DNA of 64,000 nucleotides from Treponema sp. (GTDB taxonomy: Bacteria > Spirochaetota > Spirochaetia > Treponematales > Treponemataceae): assembly GCA_017935745.1 (NCBI GenBank), contig JAGBGX010000017.1, forward strand, positions 62,001 through 126,000, written 5' to 3'. Of this stretch, positions 1-8,529 are shown piece after piece; positions within the stretch are counted from its first letter, which is position 1, and each line of letters starts with the position of its first letter. The notes below the pieces were generated by a model. The model had not been told where the DNA came from, did no database searches, and was given only the letters and a program-made list of their open reading frames with translations. The position numbers and the translations under genes are program-made.

Positions 1-31
1 TCAGGTATGAGTCAAGCGTGCGGTATTTCAT
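1..31 (-). CDS. Start of an unidentified gene, cut by the window edge
   Basis: On the minus strand an ATG at 31 opens a frame reading MKYRTLDSYL before the window ends. A GGAGG sits about 11 nt upstream of the ATG, which is slightly far. It lies on the same strand as rarA and about 105 nt downstream of its stop, so it could be the next gene of that operon. Ten codons are too few to name a product, and the call rests only on the ribosome-binding site and context. Confidence 0.35.
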   Translation of the reverse strand, partial: MKYRTLDSYL

Positions 32-136
32 GGGCAGAACTGCCTCCGTTCTTCTTTGTTCTAAGCTGAAAGCCTGATTTTTGTCCGGGCATCTTTCCTT
101 ATTTGCAGGAAGCCCTGTTTTTCTTCAGCCGCTTCT

Positions 137-2569
137 TCAAGAAGGCTCCGGCGGCCGTGAAATGACAAAGACTGCGTTCCGTGTTTTCCAGCTGAATGTG
201 TTTTTTTCAGCAGTCTCCTCAAAAAGAGAGCGGAACTGCATGAATGCTTTTTCTCCGAGCCGTTCCTTCATGAATTTTCCGTATGAGGAATGCTCTGTGC
301 TGAACCACCGCATCATGTCGTCCTGTGTAATCCGCCTGCGCTCGGCAAGCAGCACGGACTTGTGAACGCAGCTCAGGCCGTTCCGTGTGAAAATCCGGCT
401 GGCATCGCTTTCGTTCCATGAGAAAAGCGGATGTGATGCGCTGCTGAAGAATTCGCTTTCTGCCGCCTCGGCCTGCTCCAGGAGCTGCCTTGCTTTGTCC
501 TGCATGGCTCCCGGGGCGCAGAGCGTTTCCTGAATCAGAGCGCCCAGATGCTGCGCGCTGCCTGGAATCTGCTGGGAAACGACTGCCAGCGCGCCGCTGT
601 CAAAAAACGGGAACAGCTCCTTTGTGCCGCTCTGTGCCTCCAGCGCGCTGAACGAAATGTCCTTGAGCGTTTTTTTCGTTCCGAAGAATCCGTCGCACAG
701 GGACGCGCAGAATGCTTCTATTTCATCTGCTGTTGAAAAAATGTTCCGCGCAAAGATTCTGTCGAATTCCATGCTTCCGAACTGATAGACTGCTTCCCTC
801 AGCGACTTTTGGGCGAGACACAGCTGCGGCTTGTCCATGTCTTCCAGTGTTGAGGCATACTGAAGCAGTGCGTCCATGCCGCTTTTTGTGCGGCAGATTC
901 CGCATACGGCTCCTTCCGGCGTTTTCCGTATAAGCTCAAAAAGAAGCAGCGCGTCATCGGCGTTCAGTACAAGGCAGCGGTGATGGCGCAGGATTCCGGC
1001 GGCCTCCAGCAGCGCGTTTCTGATTCCGAGCAGGTTTTCCGCCCGGTTTGTTTCGGTTCTGGCTCTCCACAGCGAGTCCGCCTTGTCAAGCGCTGCCTGC
1101 CTGGCGCGGTTTTCGCCCGTGAACGTCAGGTTTTCGCCGGTTTTCTTCAGCCCGTGGAAATGGCCGAATTCCTTCCACCAGTCCCTGGCTCCGCCGGCTG
1201 CTCCAGTGCGCCCGGCCTCGCTGTTCTGCGCTTCTTCCAGCATTGATGCAATCTGAATTTCCCGGCGCGACAGGACATCCTCGCGGATCTGCGCCTCGTA
1301 GCCCTGTGTGGACGGCGTGTAGAATACTTTTCCCGCAAGCGCGTCCGGGAGATACTGCTGGGCGACCCAGTGATCCCGATACGCGTGAGGATAGAGGTAG
1401 CCTGCGCCGTGCCCGAATCCCTCGGCATCCCGGGACGCATCGCGCAGATGGTTCGGCACATCGGCATCTTCTTTTTCTACGGAGCTGAGCGCGTCAAAGA
1501 AAGCCATGGAGGAATTCGACTTGGGCGCAGTCGCAAGGTAGAGGGCGGCATGGGTAAGAAAGTACCTTCCTTCCGGCATCCCGACCCTGTCAAAGGCAGC
1601 CGCGCAGCTTTCAACAATGGAAACTGCATTCGGTTCCGCAAGCCCGGTGTCCTCGCAGGCGCTTATAAGCATCCGGCGGAAGATAAAGTGCGGATCCTCG
1701 CCGGCTTTTACCATGCGCGCAAGCCAGTAGCAGGCGGCGTCAGGATCGCGGCCTCGCAGGCTTTTTATAAAGGCGGAGATAATGTCATAATGGTAGTCGC
1801 CGTCCCTGTCGTACAGGACAACTTTTTTCTGGATTGACTCTTCGCATGCTTCCTTTGAAATAAAGACGGTCGAGCCGCGGCTTGGCGGCCATTTTTCCGG
1901 CGTTGTCTCGACTGCAAGCTCCAGCGCATTTAAAAGCGATCGGGCATCTCCGTTTGCTGTTTCAATCAGGTGCTCGAGCGCGCCCTTTTCAAATTCGACT
2001 TTCCAGCTGCCGTAGCCGCGCTCCGCGTCAGACAGCGCCTGATGTGCGGCCTTGAGCAAGTCTGTCTTTGTAAGCGGCTTGAGCTGAAAGACACGGCTGC
2101 GCGAGACAAGGGCCTTGTTCACTTCAAAAAACGGATTTTCAGTTGTCGCTCCGATGAGTATGATTGTTCCGTTTTCAACCCAGGGCAGCAGCGCGTCCTG
2201 CTGGCTTTTGTTCCATCTGTGCACTTCGTCCACAAACAGGATCGTCCGCCTGCCGTACAGGTTTTTCTGCGTCTCCGCATCGGAAATTGACTTGCGTATG
2301 TCAGCAACGCCTGTAAGCACTGCGTTCAGTGTGATAAAATGGGAGCTTGTGTGGCGCGCGATTACCCGTGCGAGCGTTGTTTTGCCTGAGCCGGGCGGGC
2401 CGTAAAAGATGACTGAAGTAAGCTGATCTGCCGCAATTGCCCGCCGCAGGAGCCGCCCTTTTCCAACGATATGCTCCTGCCCGATGTACTCGTCTAGTGT
2501 CCGGGGACGCATCCGGGCGGCCAGAGGCTCATGGGAGGCTGCTCTGCTTTGAAACAAATCATCTGCCAT
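137..2569 (-). CDS. rarA: RarA/MgsA-type AAA+ replication-recombination ATPase with long C-terminal extension
   Basis: The N-terminal ~450 residues are a clear RarA (MgsA/WRNIP1) clamp-loader-like ATPase: RMRPRTLDEYIGQ near residue 20, Walker A GPPGSGKTT, Walker B ILFVDEVHRW, sensor 1 GATTENP. Family members act at stalled replication forks in the cytoplasm. RarA is normally ~430-450 aa, whereas this protein is 810 aa. The extra ~350 residues contain a strand-like VLNADDALLLF, then FDRIFARN, and a final AVFVISRPP strand. That order resembles a degenerate Rossmann methyltransferase, but this is inference. The gene starts 6 nt after the stop of the upstream lipoprotein gene, so the two are probably co-transcribed. 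Confidence 0.9.
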   Translation of the reverse strand: MADDLFQSRAASHEPLAARMRPRTLDEYIGQEHIVGKGRLLRRAIAADQLTSVIFYGPPGSGKTTLARVIARHTSSHFITLNAVLTGVADIRKSISDAETQKNLYGRRTILFVDEVHRWNKSQQDALLPWVENGTIILIGATTENPFFEVNKALVSRSRVFQLKPLTKTDLLKAAHQALSDAERGYGSWKVEFEKGALEHLIETANGDARSLLNALELAVETTPEKWPPSRGSTVFISKEACEESIQKKVVLYDRDGDYHYDIISAFIKSLRGRDPDAACYWLARMVKAGEDPHFIFRRMLISACEDTGLAEPNAVSIVESCAAAFDRVGMPEGRYFLTHAALYLATAPKSNSSMAFFDALSSVEKEDADVPNHLRDASRDAEGFGHGAGYLYPHAYRDHWVAQQYLPDALAGKVFYTPSTQGYEAQIREDVLSRREIQIASMLEEAQNSEAGRTGAAGGARDWWKEFGHFHGLKKTGENLTFTGENRARQAALDKADSLWRARTETNRAENLLGIRNALLEAAGILRHHRCLVLNADDALLLFELIRKTPEGAVCGICRTKSGMDALLQYASTLEDMDKPQLCLAQKSLREAVYQFGSMEFDRIFARNIFSTADEIEAFCASLCDGFFGTKKTLKDISFSALEAQSGTKELFPFFDSGALAVVSQQIPGSAQHLGALIQETLCAPGAMQDKARQLLEQAEAAESEFFSSASHPLFSWNESDASRIFTRNGLSCVHKSVLLAERRRITQDDMMRWFSTEHSSYGKFMKERLGEKAFMQFRSLFEETAEKNTFSWKTRNAVFVISRPPEPS

Positions 2570-2575
2570 CTTCCG

Positions 2576-3727
2576 TCAGTCGCCGTCCCTGTTCCATTCG
2601 TTGCGCGTCAGATAGTATGCGTACAGACCTGTGTCTTCCCACGCATCGGAGCTTGAGCGGATTGAGCCGTGTATGGTTGACGCGGCGTACTCGTCAGTTT
2701 CGCCTTCGTTTTTTGACGGATCAAGGACGAACACGGCAAACACATATTCGTTGATGATTGAATTTCCGTTGGCAGGAAGCTTTGAAGTGCCGGAAGGAAC
2801 GCCGCTTTCATTCAGATTTGCGCGCGCAAGCCCGTTTGTTGTTCCCAGCAGAATGTAATTTCCTGCAACTGCGAGCGAAAGAATTGAGCCTTCATCCACA
2901 TCATATTCGGCTGTTTTCGAGCCGTCATAGTAATAAATGGACGAATCTCCGTCCACACGGCTGTTTCTTGTGCGTGACTTTGTAAAATAGACGAATGAAC
3001 TGTTTGCGGTCATGCTGTAATACTGTGAGAAATAGTCGGTTCCATTAAACCGGCAGGCAGAAACTGCGTTTTCTGCTTTTGAATCTGAGTCGATAGCTGT
3101 GGCGGCTGTTGCTTCCGCCGGTGCATTTGTTCCGTTCAGCTTGTACAGCCTGTAATCGCCTGACCTGTTCGCCCGTATCCGCGCGTAGGCGGCTCTGTCT
3201 GCTTTTTCGGTCGCCTGATTGTCAAAAATAATCTTTACATTTCCAAACGAAAAGTCTGTTCCTGCTGCCGTTGTATCTATCCGTTTCCATGAAAGCCCGC
3301 CGGATGCAGGATCGCTGTCTGTTGCATACAGCTCGGCCCGCTCTGGAGCATTGTCTCCGTCTTCATCTTCTTCCCAGATATACGAGAGCGCGTACAGATA
3401 GTTTTCGTCCGCGGCAAGAAAGCAGGTGGTGGCAGGAACATCATTGTCGCCCCTTTCACTTGTGGGGGACGAAGTTCTGTTCCACTGGCGGTTTTCTTTT
3501 CCTGTTTCTGCGGACGGCTGGTTTGTCTTATAGTAAATTTTTCCGTTTGCTAAAACCAGGTAGTCTTTGTACCTGACAAGAATGCAGTCTCCGTTCAGTC
3601 CGTGGGACTCAAGCTTGACTTCGCTGTTGATAAGCCCGTAGATGTCATCGTGGCATGAAGCCAGAGTGAACAGGGCGGCGGCTCCTGCAACTGCCGCAAT
3701 CAGGATGCTGTAAAACTGTTTTTTCAT
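2576..3727 (-). CDS. Exported lipoprotein of unknown function
   Basis: 383 aa. A basic N-terminus and hydrophobic stretch end in lipobox LASC with Cys25, so it should be a lipid-anchored exported protein. A GGGGAG precedes the ATG by about 5 nt. The mature part has recurring short strand motifs such as LANGKIYYK, NYLYALSY and GNYILLGT, which suggest a beta-propeller-like fold, but no family is recognised. LVxxGxIYxK followed by a charged stretch also occurs in the large exported protein at 14932-17457, so the two may be distant relatives. It sits between an outer-membrane protein gene and rarA on the same strand. Confidence 0.75.
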   Translation of the reverse strand: MKKQFYSILIAAVAGAAALFTLASCHDDIYGLINSEVKLESHGLNGDCILVRYKDYLVLANGKIYYKTNQPSAETGKENRQWNRTSSPTSERGDNDVPATTCFLAADENYLYALSYIWEEDEDGDNAPERAELYATDSDPASGGLSWKRIDTTAAGTDFSFGNVKIIFDNQATEKADRAAYARIRANRSGDYRLYKLNGTNAPAEATAATAIDSDSKAENAVSACRFNGTDYFSQYYSMTANSSFVYFTKSRTRNSRVDGDSSIYYYDGSKTAEYDVDEGSILSLAVAGNYILLGTTNGLARANLNESGVPSGTSKLPANGNSIINEYVFAVFVLDPSKNEGETDEYAASTIHGSIRSSSDAWEDTGLYAYYLTRNEWNRDGD

Positions 3728-3743
3728 GCTGCTCCCCTGCCCG

Positions 3744-4418
3744 CTAAAAGTGGTACCGCGCTGTTGCGCTGATCAGCGCATACTGCCCCGCGAAATTCTC
3801 TGCATCATCATGATACCATGATGTGAACTGCGGCATAAGAAGGTACGAAGCCTCAAGCCCCAGCGACCAGCTTTCCGACAGCCTGAACATCACGCCGGCT
3901 TCCGGCTTTACGACAAGCCCGGGAAAGTAGTTGTTTCCTCCGAATGATTCCCATGCGAATCCGATTCCAAGCGTAAGCGGGAATTCAAACCGTCCGGCCG
4001 TAGGCTGGTATGTCGCAGCGATGACAAACGGCACATAGTTGAACACGTGGCTTCCGATGGAAACATTGAAGCCGAATCCCACATCGAACCCGACAGCGAA
4101 TTTTGACGTGATAAAGTAATGGTAGCCGAGCGTTCCCATTCCGCCGATTTTCAGCTGGGAGTCGCCGGTAAAGAGGCTTATAAAGTCGGGGAAGTTGAGC
4201 GGCGCGCACAGCCCCAGCGCAATCTTGATGTACTGATCGCCCGGAAGGTTCATGCCGTAGTCAAAGTAGATGTCGTCTTCCGTGTAGTCGTCTCCGTCAT
4301 CCCCATCAGTGTATTCATCATCCGCCTGCCTGAATGAAACCGAAGGAAGCGCAGCCTGCGCCGACACAGCGGACATTCCTATGAGGCAGGCGCATACTGC
4401 CGGTAATAAGCGTTTCAT
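3744..4418 (-). CDS. Predicted outer-membrane beta-barrel protein
   Basis: 224 aa from the chosen ATG at 4418. An ATG six codons upstream is in frame, but AAGGA lies 5 nt before the inner ATG, which decides the start. It has a signal peptide ending ...SAVSAQA, an acidic linker rich in Asp/Glu/Tyr, then alternating aromatic/glycine segments (LGYHYFITSKFAVGFDVGFGF) and a C-terminal aromatic end YHF typical of outer-membrane barrels. The size and pattern fit small spirochaetal OmpW-like/8-strand porin-like proteins, but the exact family is not certain. The lipoprotein gene starts 16 nt downstream. Confidence 0.7.
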   Translation of the reverse strand: MKRLLPAVCACLIGMSAVSAQAALPSVSFRQADDEYTDGDDGDDYTEDDIYFDYGMNLPGDQYIKIALGLCAPLNFPDFISLFTGDSQLKIGGMGTLGYHYFITSKFAVGFDVGFGFNVSIGSHVFNYVPFVIAATYQPTAGRFEFPLTLGIGFAWESFGGNNYFPGLVVKPEAGVMFRLSESWSLGLEASYLLMPQFTSWYHDDAENFAGQYALISATARYHF

Positions 4419-4579
4419 ACGTATCCTTAGGCACATCGTCTTCCGCGGCAGAATAAGCTCCTGTCAGCAGGAGACGGTATGGCGCTTTTTTCTCTTTTTG
4501 TATATAGTTACAGGTGATTATATGCAATTCAGCATATTTTATCAATCATAAAAATCCGTATTTTAATGGAAGGTTACAG

Positions 4580-5461
4580 ATGAGCGCAAAAATCATAGAC
4601 GGAAAGAGCATTGCCGCCGAAGTCAGGGCTGATGTCGCACGGAAAACTGCGCAGCTTAAGGAGCAGGGAATTGTTCCCTGCCTGGCTGTGATTCTCGCCG
4701 GGGACAATCCCGCAAGCGTAAGCTATGTGGCAGGCAAGCGGAAGGCTCTGGCGGAAGCCGGAATGGCGGACAGAAGCGTGATTCTGCCCGGAACAGTTTC
4801 AGAAGCGGAGCTTCTTGGGATTATTGATGAGCTGAACAATGACAGGAGCGTCCACGGAATTCTCGTGCAGCTGCCGCTTCCGCCTCACATCAGCGCGCAG
4901 AAAGTCACGGATGCCATTTTGCCTGAAAAGGATGTGGACGGCTTTCACCCGGTGAATGCAGGCCGGCTTGTCTCGGGAGAAAAAGGATTCCTGCCGTGCA
5001 CGCCGAACGGCATAACGGTTCTGCTGAAGAAAACGGGCATTGAGACTGCCGGAAAGCATGTTGTCATTGTGGGCCGCAGCTCTATCGTCGGAAAGCCGCT
5101 TGCGCTGCTCCTGCTCCGCAAGGAATTCAATGCCACTGTCACAGTCTGCCATACCGGCACAGAGAACCTTGCCTCCTATACAAAGTCAGCTGACATTCTG
5201 GTAGTTGCCTCCGGGCATCCCGGCACTGTCACCGCCTCCATGATAAAGGAGGGAGCCTGCGTGATTGACGTCGGCGTGAACAGAATTCCCGATCCGTCAA
5301 AAAAGAGCGGCTTCCGCCTTGCAGGCGATGTTGACTTTGAAGGCGCATGTGAAGTCGCAGGCTGCATAACGCCAGTTCCCGGCGGAGTCGGCCCGATGAC
5401 AATCGCCATGCTCATGCACAATACGCTTGAAAGCGCGCTTTCCTGCGCCGGAAGGAACTAG
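4580..5461 (+). CDS. folD: Methylenetetrahydrofolate dehydrogenase/cyclohydrolase
   Basis: 293 aa, normal length. FolD interconverts 5,10-methylene-, methenyl- and 10-formyl-tetrahydrofolate in the cytoplasm. Visible signatures are [11 protein letters not shown] with the catalytic-type Tyr/Lys, [19 protein letters not shown], the nucleotide-binding loop [11 protein letters not shown], and the closing [17 protein letters not shown] 6 nt upstream selects the ATG at 4580 over an upstream in-frame start. folE2 follows after 13 nt on the same strand, making a small folate operon. Confidence 0.97.
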   Translation: MSAKIIDGKSIAAEVRADVARKTAQLKEQGIVPCLAVILAGDNPASVSYVAGKRKALAEAGMADRSVILPGTVSEAELLGIIDELNNDRSVHGILVQLPLPPHISAQKVTDAILPEKDVDGFHPVNAGRLVSGEKGFLPCTPNGITVLLKKTGIETAGKHVVIVGRSSIVGKPLALLLLRKEFNATVTVCHTGTENLASYTKSADILVVASGHPGTVTASMIKEGACVIDVGVNRIPDPSKKSGFRLAGDVDFEGACEVAGCITPVPGGVGPMTIAMLMHNTLESALSCAGRN

Positions 5462-5474
5462 CAGGGTCTTTCTT

Positions 5475-6257
5475 ATGGTAGACATTCAGAATTCTGCAGA
5501 CAGCCGCGAGATTCCGCTGCAAAAGGTAGGCGTCACTGACTTGCAGTACCCGGTGCAGGTGCTGGACAAGCGTGAGGGGACACAGAACACATGCGCTACG
5601 GTCAATCTGTTTGTAAACCTTCCGCACAGCTACAAGGGAACGCACATGTCACGCTTCATTGAAATTTTTCACCGCCGCCGGCAGAACCTGGGCATGAAGC
5701 AGTTCCTTCTTATGCTTGAAGAAATCAGGCAGTCGCTTGATGCCGAGCGGGCGTTCGGCACTATGGAATTTCCGTTCTTTATGAAAAAAAATGCGCCTGT
5801 CTCAGGCTCTGAGAGCATCATGAACTACCGGTGCATGTACGAAGGCGAAGTGTGCGCTGAAAGCCAGCAGTTTTTTATACAGGTGAGCGTGCCTGTGACA
5901 ACCCTGTGTCCCTGCTCAAAGGCCATAAGCGACTACGGCGCGCATAACCAGCGGGGCATTGTGACAGTAAAAGTGAAGAACGCAAGCTTTTTCTGGATTG
6001 AAGATGTGATTGAGGCGGTTGAGCGCAGCGCAAGCGGAGGGCTGTACAGCATCCTCAAGCGCCCGGACGAAAAATTCGTAACCGAGCATGCCTATGAGAA
6101 TCCGCGGTTTGTGGAAGATGTTGTGCGCGAAGTATACATCGAGCTGAAGAATTTCAGCAAGTGCGACAAGCCGTTCAGCCAGTTCAGCGTGGAATGCAAG
6201 AATTTTGAAAGCATCCACAGCCATAACGCGTATGCATACGCAGAATTTTCACTGTAG
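5475..6257 (+). CDS. folE2: GTP cyclohydrolase IB (FolE2/MptA family)
   Basis: 260 aa. FolE2 makes 7,8-dihydroneopterin triphosphate from GTP, the first step of folate synthesis, and replaces the zinc enzyme FolE in many bacteria because it can use other metals. The family signature TLCPCSKAISDYGAHNQRG carries the active-site Cys, and the C-terminal ESIHSHNAYAYAE is also typical. The family starts near VDIQNSAD, matching the ATG at 5475; an AGGG lies upstream. Its position behind folD fits a folate operon. A second folate gene, fthC, lies at 42517. Confidence 0.95.
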   Translation: MVDIQNSADSREIPLQKVGVTDLQYPVQVLDKREGTQNTCATVNLFVNLPHSYKGTHMSRFIEIFHRRRQNLGMKQFLLMLEEIRQSLDAERAFGTMEFPFFMKKNAPVSGSESIMNYRCMYEGEVCAESQQFFIQVSVPVTTLCPCSKAISDYGAHNQRGIVTVKVKNASFFWIEDVIEAVERSASGGLYSILKRPDEKFVTEHAYENPRFVEDVVREVYIELKNFSKCDKPFSQFSVECKNFESIHSHNAYAYAEFSL

Positions 6258-6295
6258 CGGGCTGCGGATGCTCCTGTTCCTGCTATCTGAAAGAA

Positions 6296-6655
6296 CTATT
6301 TATCGAGCAGAGAGGCAACGTCCACAAGTCCGTTTTTTCCGCCAAATCCGTCATCTTTCTTTGCCGGGGCATTCTTGTCCGCCGTCCAGTTTTTGTCAAC
6401 AATGAACTTGTACTCCATTACGGTGTTCTTTGCTACAACCCTTGTATAGACAAAGCCTGCGTCTGTTTTTTTCATTGTCTTTGCGCCAGACTGCCAGTTG
6501 GTGAAGTCTCCTGCGACAAGAACACTTTTTGCGCCTGTGTCCGGGTAAAGGAACGTAACTTCTGCCTTTCCGTTGTCCAGAAGCTTGACAGACACATCGG
6601 CGAATAGCGCAGCAGAAGCGGCAGCCAGAATTGCAATAAGAACAGCTTTTTTCAT
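6296..6655 (-). CDS. Exported small CBM48/AMPK-type glycogen-binding domain protein
   Basis: 119 aa. A signal peptide (MKKAVLIAILAAASAALFA) is followed by one early-set domain with the CBM48/AMPK1 pattern: VTFLYPDTGAKSVLVAGDFTNWQ, then MEYKFIVDKNWTADKNAP. Such domains bind alpha-glucans or act as carbohydrate sensors. No catalytic domain is attached, so the role is unknown. The start is fixed by GGAAGGAG just upstream. The 5' leader contains a strong inverted repeat (6669-6708) ending only a few nt before that ribosome-binding site. Confidence 0.85.
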   Translation of the reverse strand: MKKAVLIAILAAASAALFADVSVKLLDNGKAEVTFLYPDTGAKSVLVAGDFTNWQSGAKTMKKTDAGFVYTRVVAKNTVMEYKFIVDKNWTADKNAPAKKDDGFGGKNGLVDVASLLDK

Positions 6656-6668
6656 AATCTCCTTCCAT

Positions 6669-6708
6669 AAAAGTCAAGAAAATTGTTTCAGCAATCTTCT
6701 TGACTTTT
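6669..6708 (-). promoter_or_regulatory. Long hairpin in the leader of the CBM48-like gene
   Basis: Arms AAAAGTCAAGAA (6669-6680) and TTCTTGACTTTT (6697-6708) are perfect complements. A second 4-bp stem (ATTG/CAAT) sits inside, across a one-base mismatch, with loop TTTCAG. In the minus direction it ends about 8 nt before the ribosome-binding site of the 6655 gene. It could be a bidirectional terminator, since AT tracts flank both sides, or a 5'-UTR control element. The sequence alone does not decide. Confidence 0.6.
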
Positions 6709-6718
6709 TAAGTGCTTC

Positions 6719-6841
6719 CGCAATGGAATGTACTCGCAACGCACGTTTCCAGCGGGAAGCACAGTTGATAGGAACGTTTGCAACGCAAACGTTGGGCAGA
6801 TAAAAGCCGCGCTATTTCAGCAGATTTTATCTTGCACTCCT
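6719..6841. repeat. Modular hairpin repeat, copy R1
   Basis: Part of a 378-nt stretch without a gene (6656-7033). It contains a 9-bp hairpin with arms AACGTTTGC (6773-6781) and GCAAACGTT (6785-6793) around loop AAC, preceded by ATAGG. The module GCGCTATTTCAG follows at 6809-6820. The same order occurs at 54548-54594, and a variant at 19304-19370. Upstream, CGCAACGCACG (6735-6745) resembles part of the copy near 45730. Apart from this repeat and the miaB promoter, I see nothing else in the stretch. Confidence 0.65.
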
Positions 6842-6998
6842 TTTTTCCTGCTGCGTTCAATTCTAGAATGGCTTCCTCTATTTTGTCAATTTTTTTATAG
6901 AAACAGTGTAAATTTGAGTATTTAAGCACATTTTCCGTATTTAAAATAATACTTTTATTATATTCAGAACAGGCGAAGCGTGTTCACGGCTCCTGCGG

Positions 6999-7027
6999 TT
7001 GTATATTGCGCCATGATTATCTATAAT
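6999..7027 (+). promoter_or_regulatory. miaB promoter, predicted leaderless start
   Basis: -35 TTGTAT (6999-7004), 17-nt spacer, -10 TATAAT (7022-7027). Only 6 nt separate the -10 from the miaB ATG at 7034, so transcription should begin at or next to the A of the start codon. Confidence 0.65.
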
Positions 7028-7033
7028 GGAGCA

Positions 7034-8443
7034 ATGACGTACTTCATTGAAACTTACGGCTGCGAAATGAACAGGGCGGAAAGCGCTTCCATTGAGCGGA
7101 TTTTTATTTCCCGCGGATGGACACGGGCGCAGGATGTTCAGCTTGCAGACATGGCGGTTATAAACACCTGCTCGGTGCGCGGCTCCGCGGAAGAGCGGAT
7201 TTTCGGGCGGCTTGGCTTTTTTTCCGCTCTGAAAAAAGTGCGCGGCTGTGAGCGCGGCGCAAAGGCACGGAGCCTCGGAACCGCAGCTGAGTACGCAGAA
7301 AAAAACGGCCCGGTTCCGCTTGTGCTCGTTGTCACAGGCTGCATGGCGGAGCGTCTCCTGCGGTCGCTTCAGGACGAGTGGCCGTGCATCGACTATGTTG
7401 TGGGAAACTTTAAAAAGCATCTGTTCGGCGAGCTGATTCAGGCTGCGGAAGAAGGAAAGCCGTATATTTTCAGCGATGAAGCTCCTGCGTATTCCTTTGC
7501 AGACACGTCATACGAAGAAGGCACTTTTTCTTCATTTGTTCCGATTATGCACGGCTGCAACAACTTCTGCTCGTACTGCATTGTGCCGTATGTGCGCGGG
7601 CGGGAAGTGAGCCGGAGCGCCGGACAGATTCTTGCAGAGCTTGAGCTGCTCGGGAACCGCGGCGTAAAGGAAATCACGCTGCTCGGGCAGAACGTCAATT
7701 CATACCGGGATTCAGACGGAAGCGGCTTTCCGTCCCTGCTGAAGCGGATCTCGCGGTTTCTTGACGAAACACATTCTTCCATCGAATGGATCCGGTTTGA
7801 GTCGAGCAATCCCAAGGATTTTTCAGACGAGCTTATCGATGTGATTGCCGGCGACAGAAAGCTGTGCCGCGGACTGCATATCGCGGTGCAGAGCGGCAGC
7901 GATGAAATTCTGCGGCGGATGAACAGAAAGTACACGCGCTCTCAGTACCTTGCGCTTGTGGAAAAAATTCGCGCGCGGATTCCTGACGTTCAGCTCACAA
8001 CGGACATCATGCTGGGCTTTCCGGGCGAGACGGAGGCGGACTTTGAGCAGACAGTCTCGCTGATGGAGACGGTGAAGTATGAAAGCGCGTTTATGTACTA
8101 TTATAATCCGCGCGAAGGAACTCCCGCCGCCGTAATGGAGCATCAGGTTCCCCTTGATGAAAAAAAAGCGCGCCTCCAGAAAATCATCAGCTTGCAGCTT
8201 GGCATAACGCAGCAGGTGATGGGATGCCGCATCGGAAGAACGGAAAAAGTCCTTGCCTGCGCAGTAAGCCGCGACAGCTCAGGAGAGCTTCTGGGAAAAA
8301 CTGAGCAGAACGAGCGGGTTGCCTTTGCCTGCGATGCTTCGCGCATCGGGACGTTCGCATCAGTGAGCCTTGACAGCCTGAGCGGAAACACGTTCAGGGG
8401 AACGTTTAAAAACAGCGCACGAATTGCAATCCTCGGAAGCTGA
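7034..8443 (+). CDS. miaB: tRNA-2-methylthio-N6-dimethylallyladenosine synthase
   Basis: 469 aa. MiaB is a radical-SAM methylthiotransferase that adds the ms2 group to i6A37 of tRNAs reading UNN codons. The N-terminal UPF0004 domain has its three cluster cysteines in TYGCEMN, INTCSVRG and VVTGCMAE. The radical-SAM motif is HGCNNFCSYC, and a C-terminal TRAM domain follows. The family normally begins (M)xYFIETYGC, supporting the ATG at 7034, which has no good ribosome-binding site and a -10 box 6 nt upstream. The last ~14 codons and the stop lie inside repeat copy R2; the TGA stop is in the hairpin loop. Confidence 0.95.
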   Translation: MTYFIETYGCEMNRAESASIERIFISRGWTRAQDVQLADMAVINTCSVRGSAEERIFGRLGFFSALKKVRGCERGAKARSLGTAAEYAEKNGPVPLVLVVTGCMAERLLRSLQDEWPCIDYVVGNFKKHLFGELIQAAEEGKPYIFSDEAPAYSFADTSYEEGTFSSFVPIMHGCNNFCSYCIVPYVRGREVSRSAGQILAELELLGNRGVKEITLLGQNVNSYRDSDGSGFPSLLKRISRFLDETHSSIEWIRFESSNPKDFSDELIDVIAGDRKLCRGLHIAVQSGSDEILRRMNRKYTRSQYLALVEKIRARIPDVQLTTDIMLGFPGETEADFEQTVSLMETVKYESAFMYYYNPREGTPAAVMEHQVPLDEKKARLQKIISLQLGITQQVMGCRIGRTEKVLACAVSRDSSGELLGKTEQNERVAFACDASRIGTFASVSLDSLSGNTFRGTFKNSARIAILGS

Positions 8444-8470
8444 AGCTTCCTGCGGTGTGCAATTTTAGGG
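8401..8470. repeat. Modular hairpin repeat, copy R2, overlapping the end of miaB
   Basis: Read on the minus strand: AATTGCA and TGCAATT form an outer stem, and an inner 6-bp stem GGAAGC/GCTTCC (8435-8450) closes tetraloop TTCA. The module GCGCTGTTTTTAAACGTT then follows. About 50 nt align closely with copy R6 at 54611-54661. The first half codes for the MiaB C-terminus; on the plus strand the tetraloop is TGAA and includes the miaB stop codon. Confidence 0.7.
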
Positions 8471-8492
8471 AAGGATTTTTAAAGTGCGAGCA

Positions 8493-8521
8493 TTGCCAAT
8501 GCAGCCGATTCTGATTATACT
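8493..8521 (+). promoter_or_regulatory. znuA operon promoter
   Basis: -35 TTGCCA (8493-8498), 17-nt spacer, -10 TATACT (8516-8521). The ATG of the zinc-binding protein gene is 8 nt further on, with no Shine-Dalgarno, so a leaderless or 1-2 nt leader transcript is predicted. I did not find a recognisable Zur or TroR operator. Confidence 0.65.
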
Positions 8522-8529
8522 GTCTCATT

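Noticed and set aside
6708..6929. 73-aa minus-strand frame between the CBM48-like gene and miaB
   Set aside because: Most of it runs through repeat copy R1, which also occurs elsewhere without an open frame, and no ribosome-binding site is evident.
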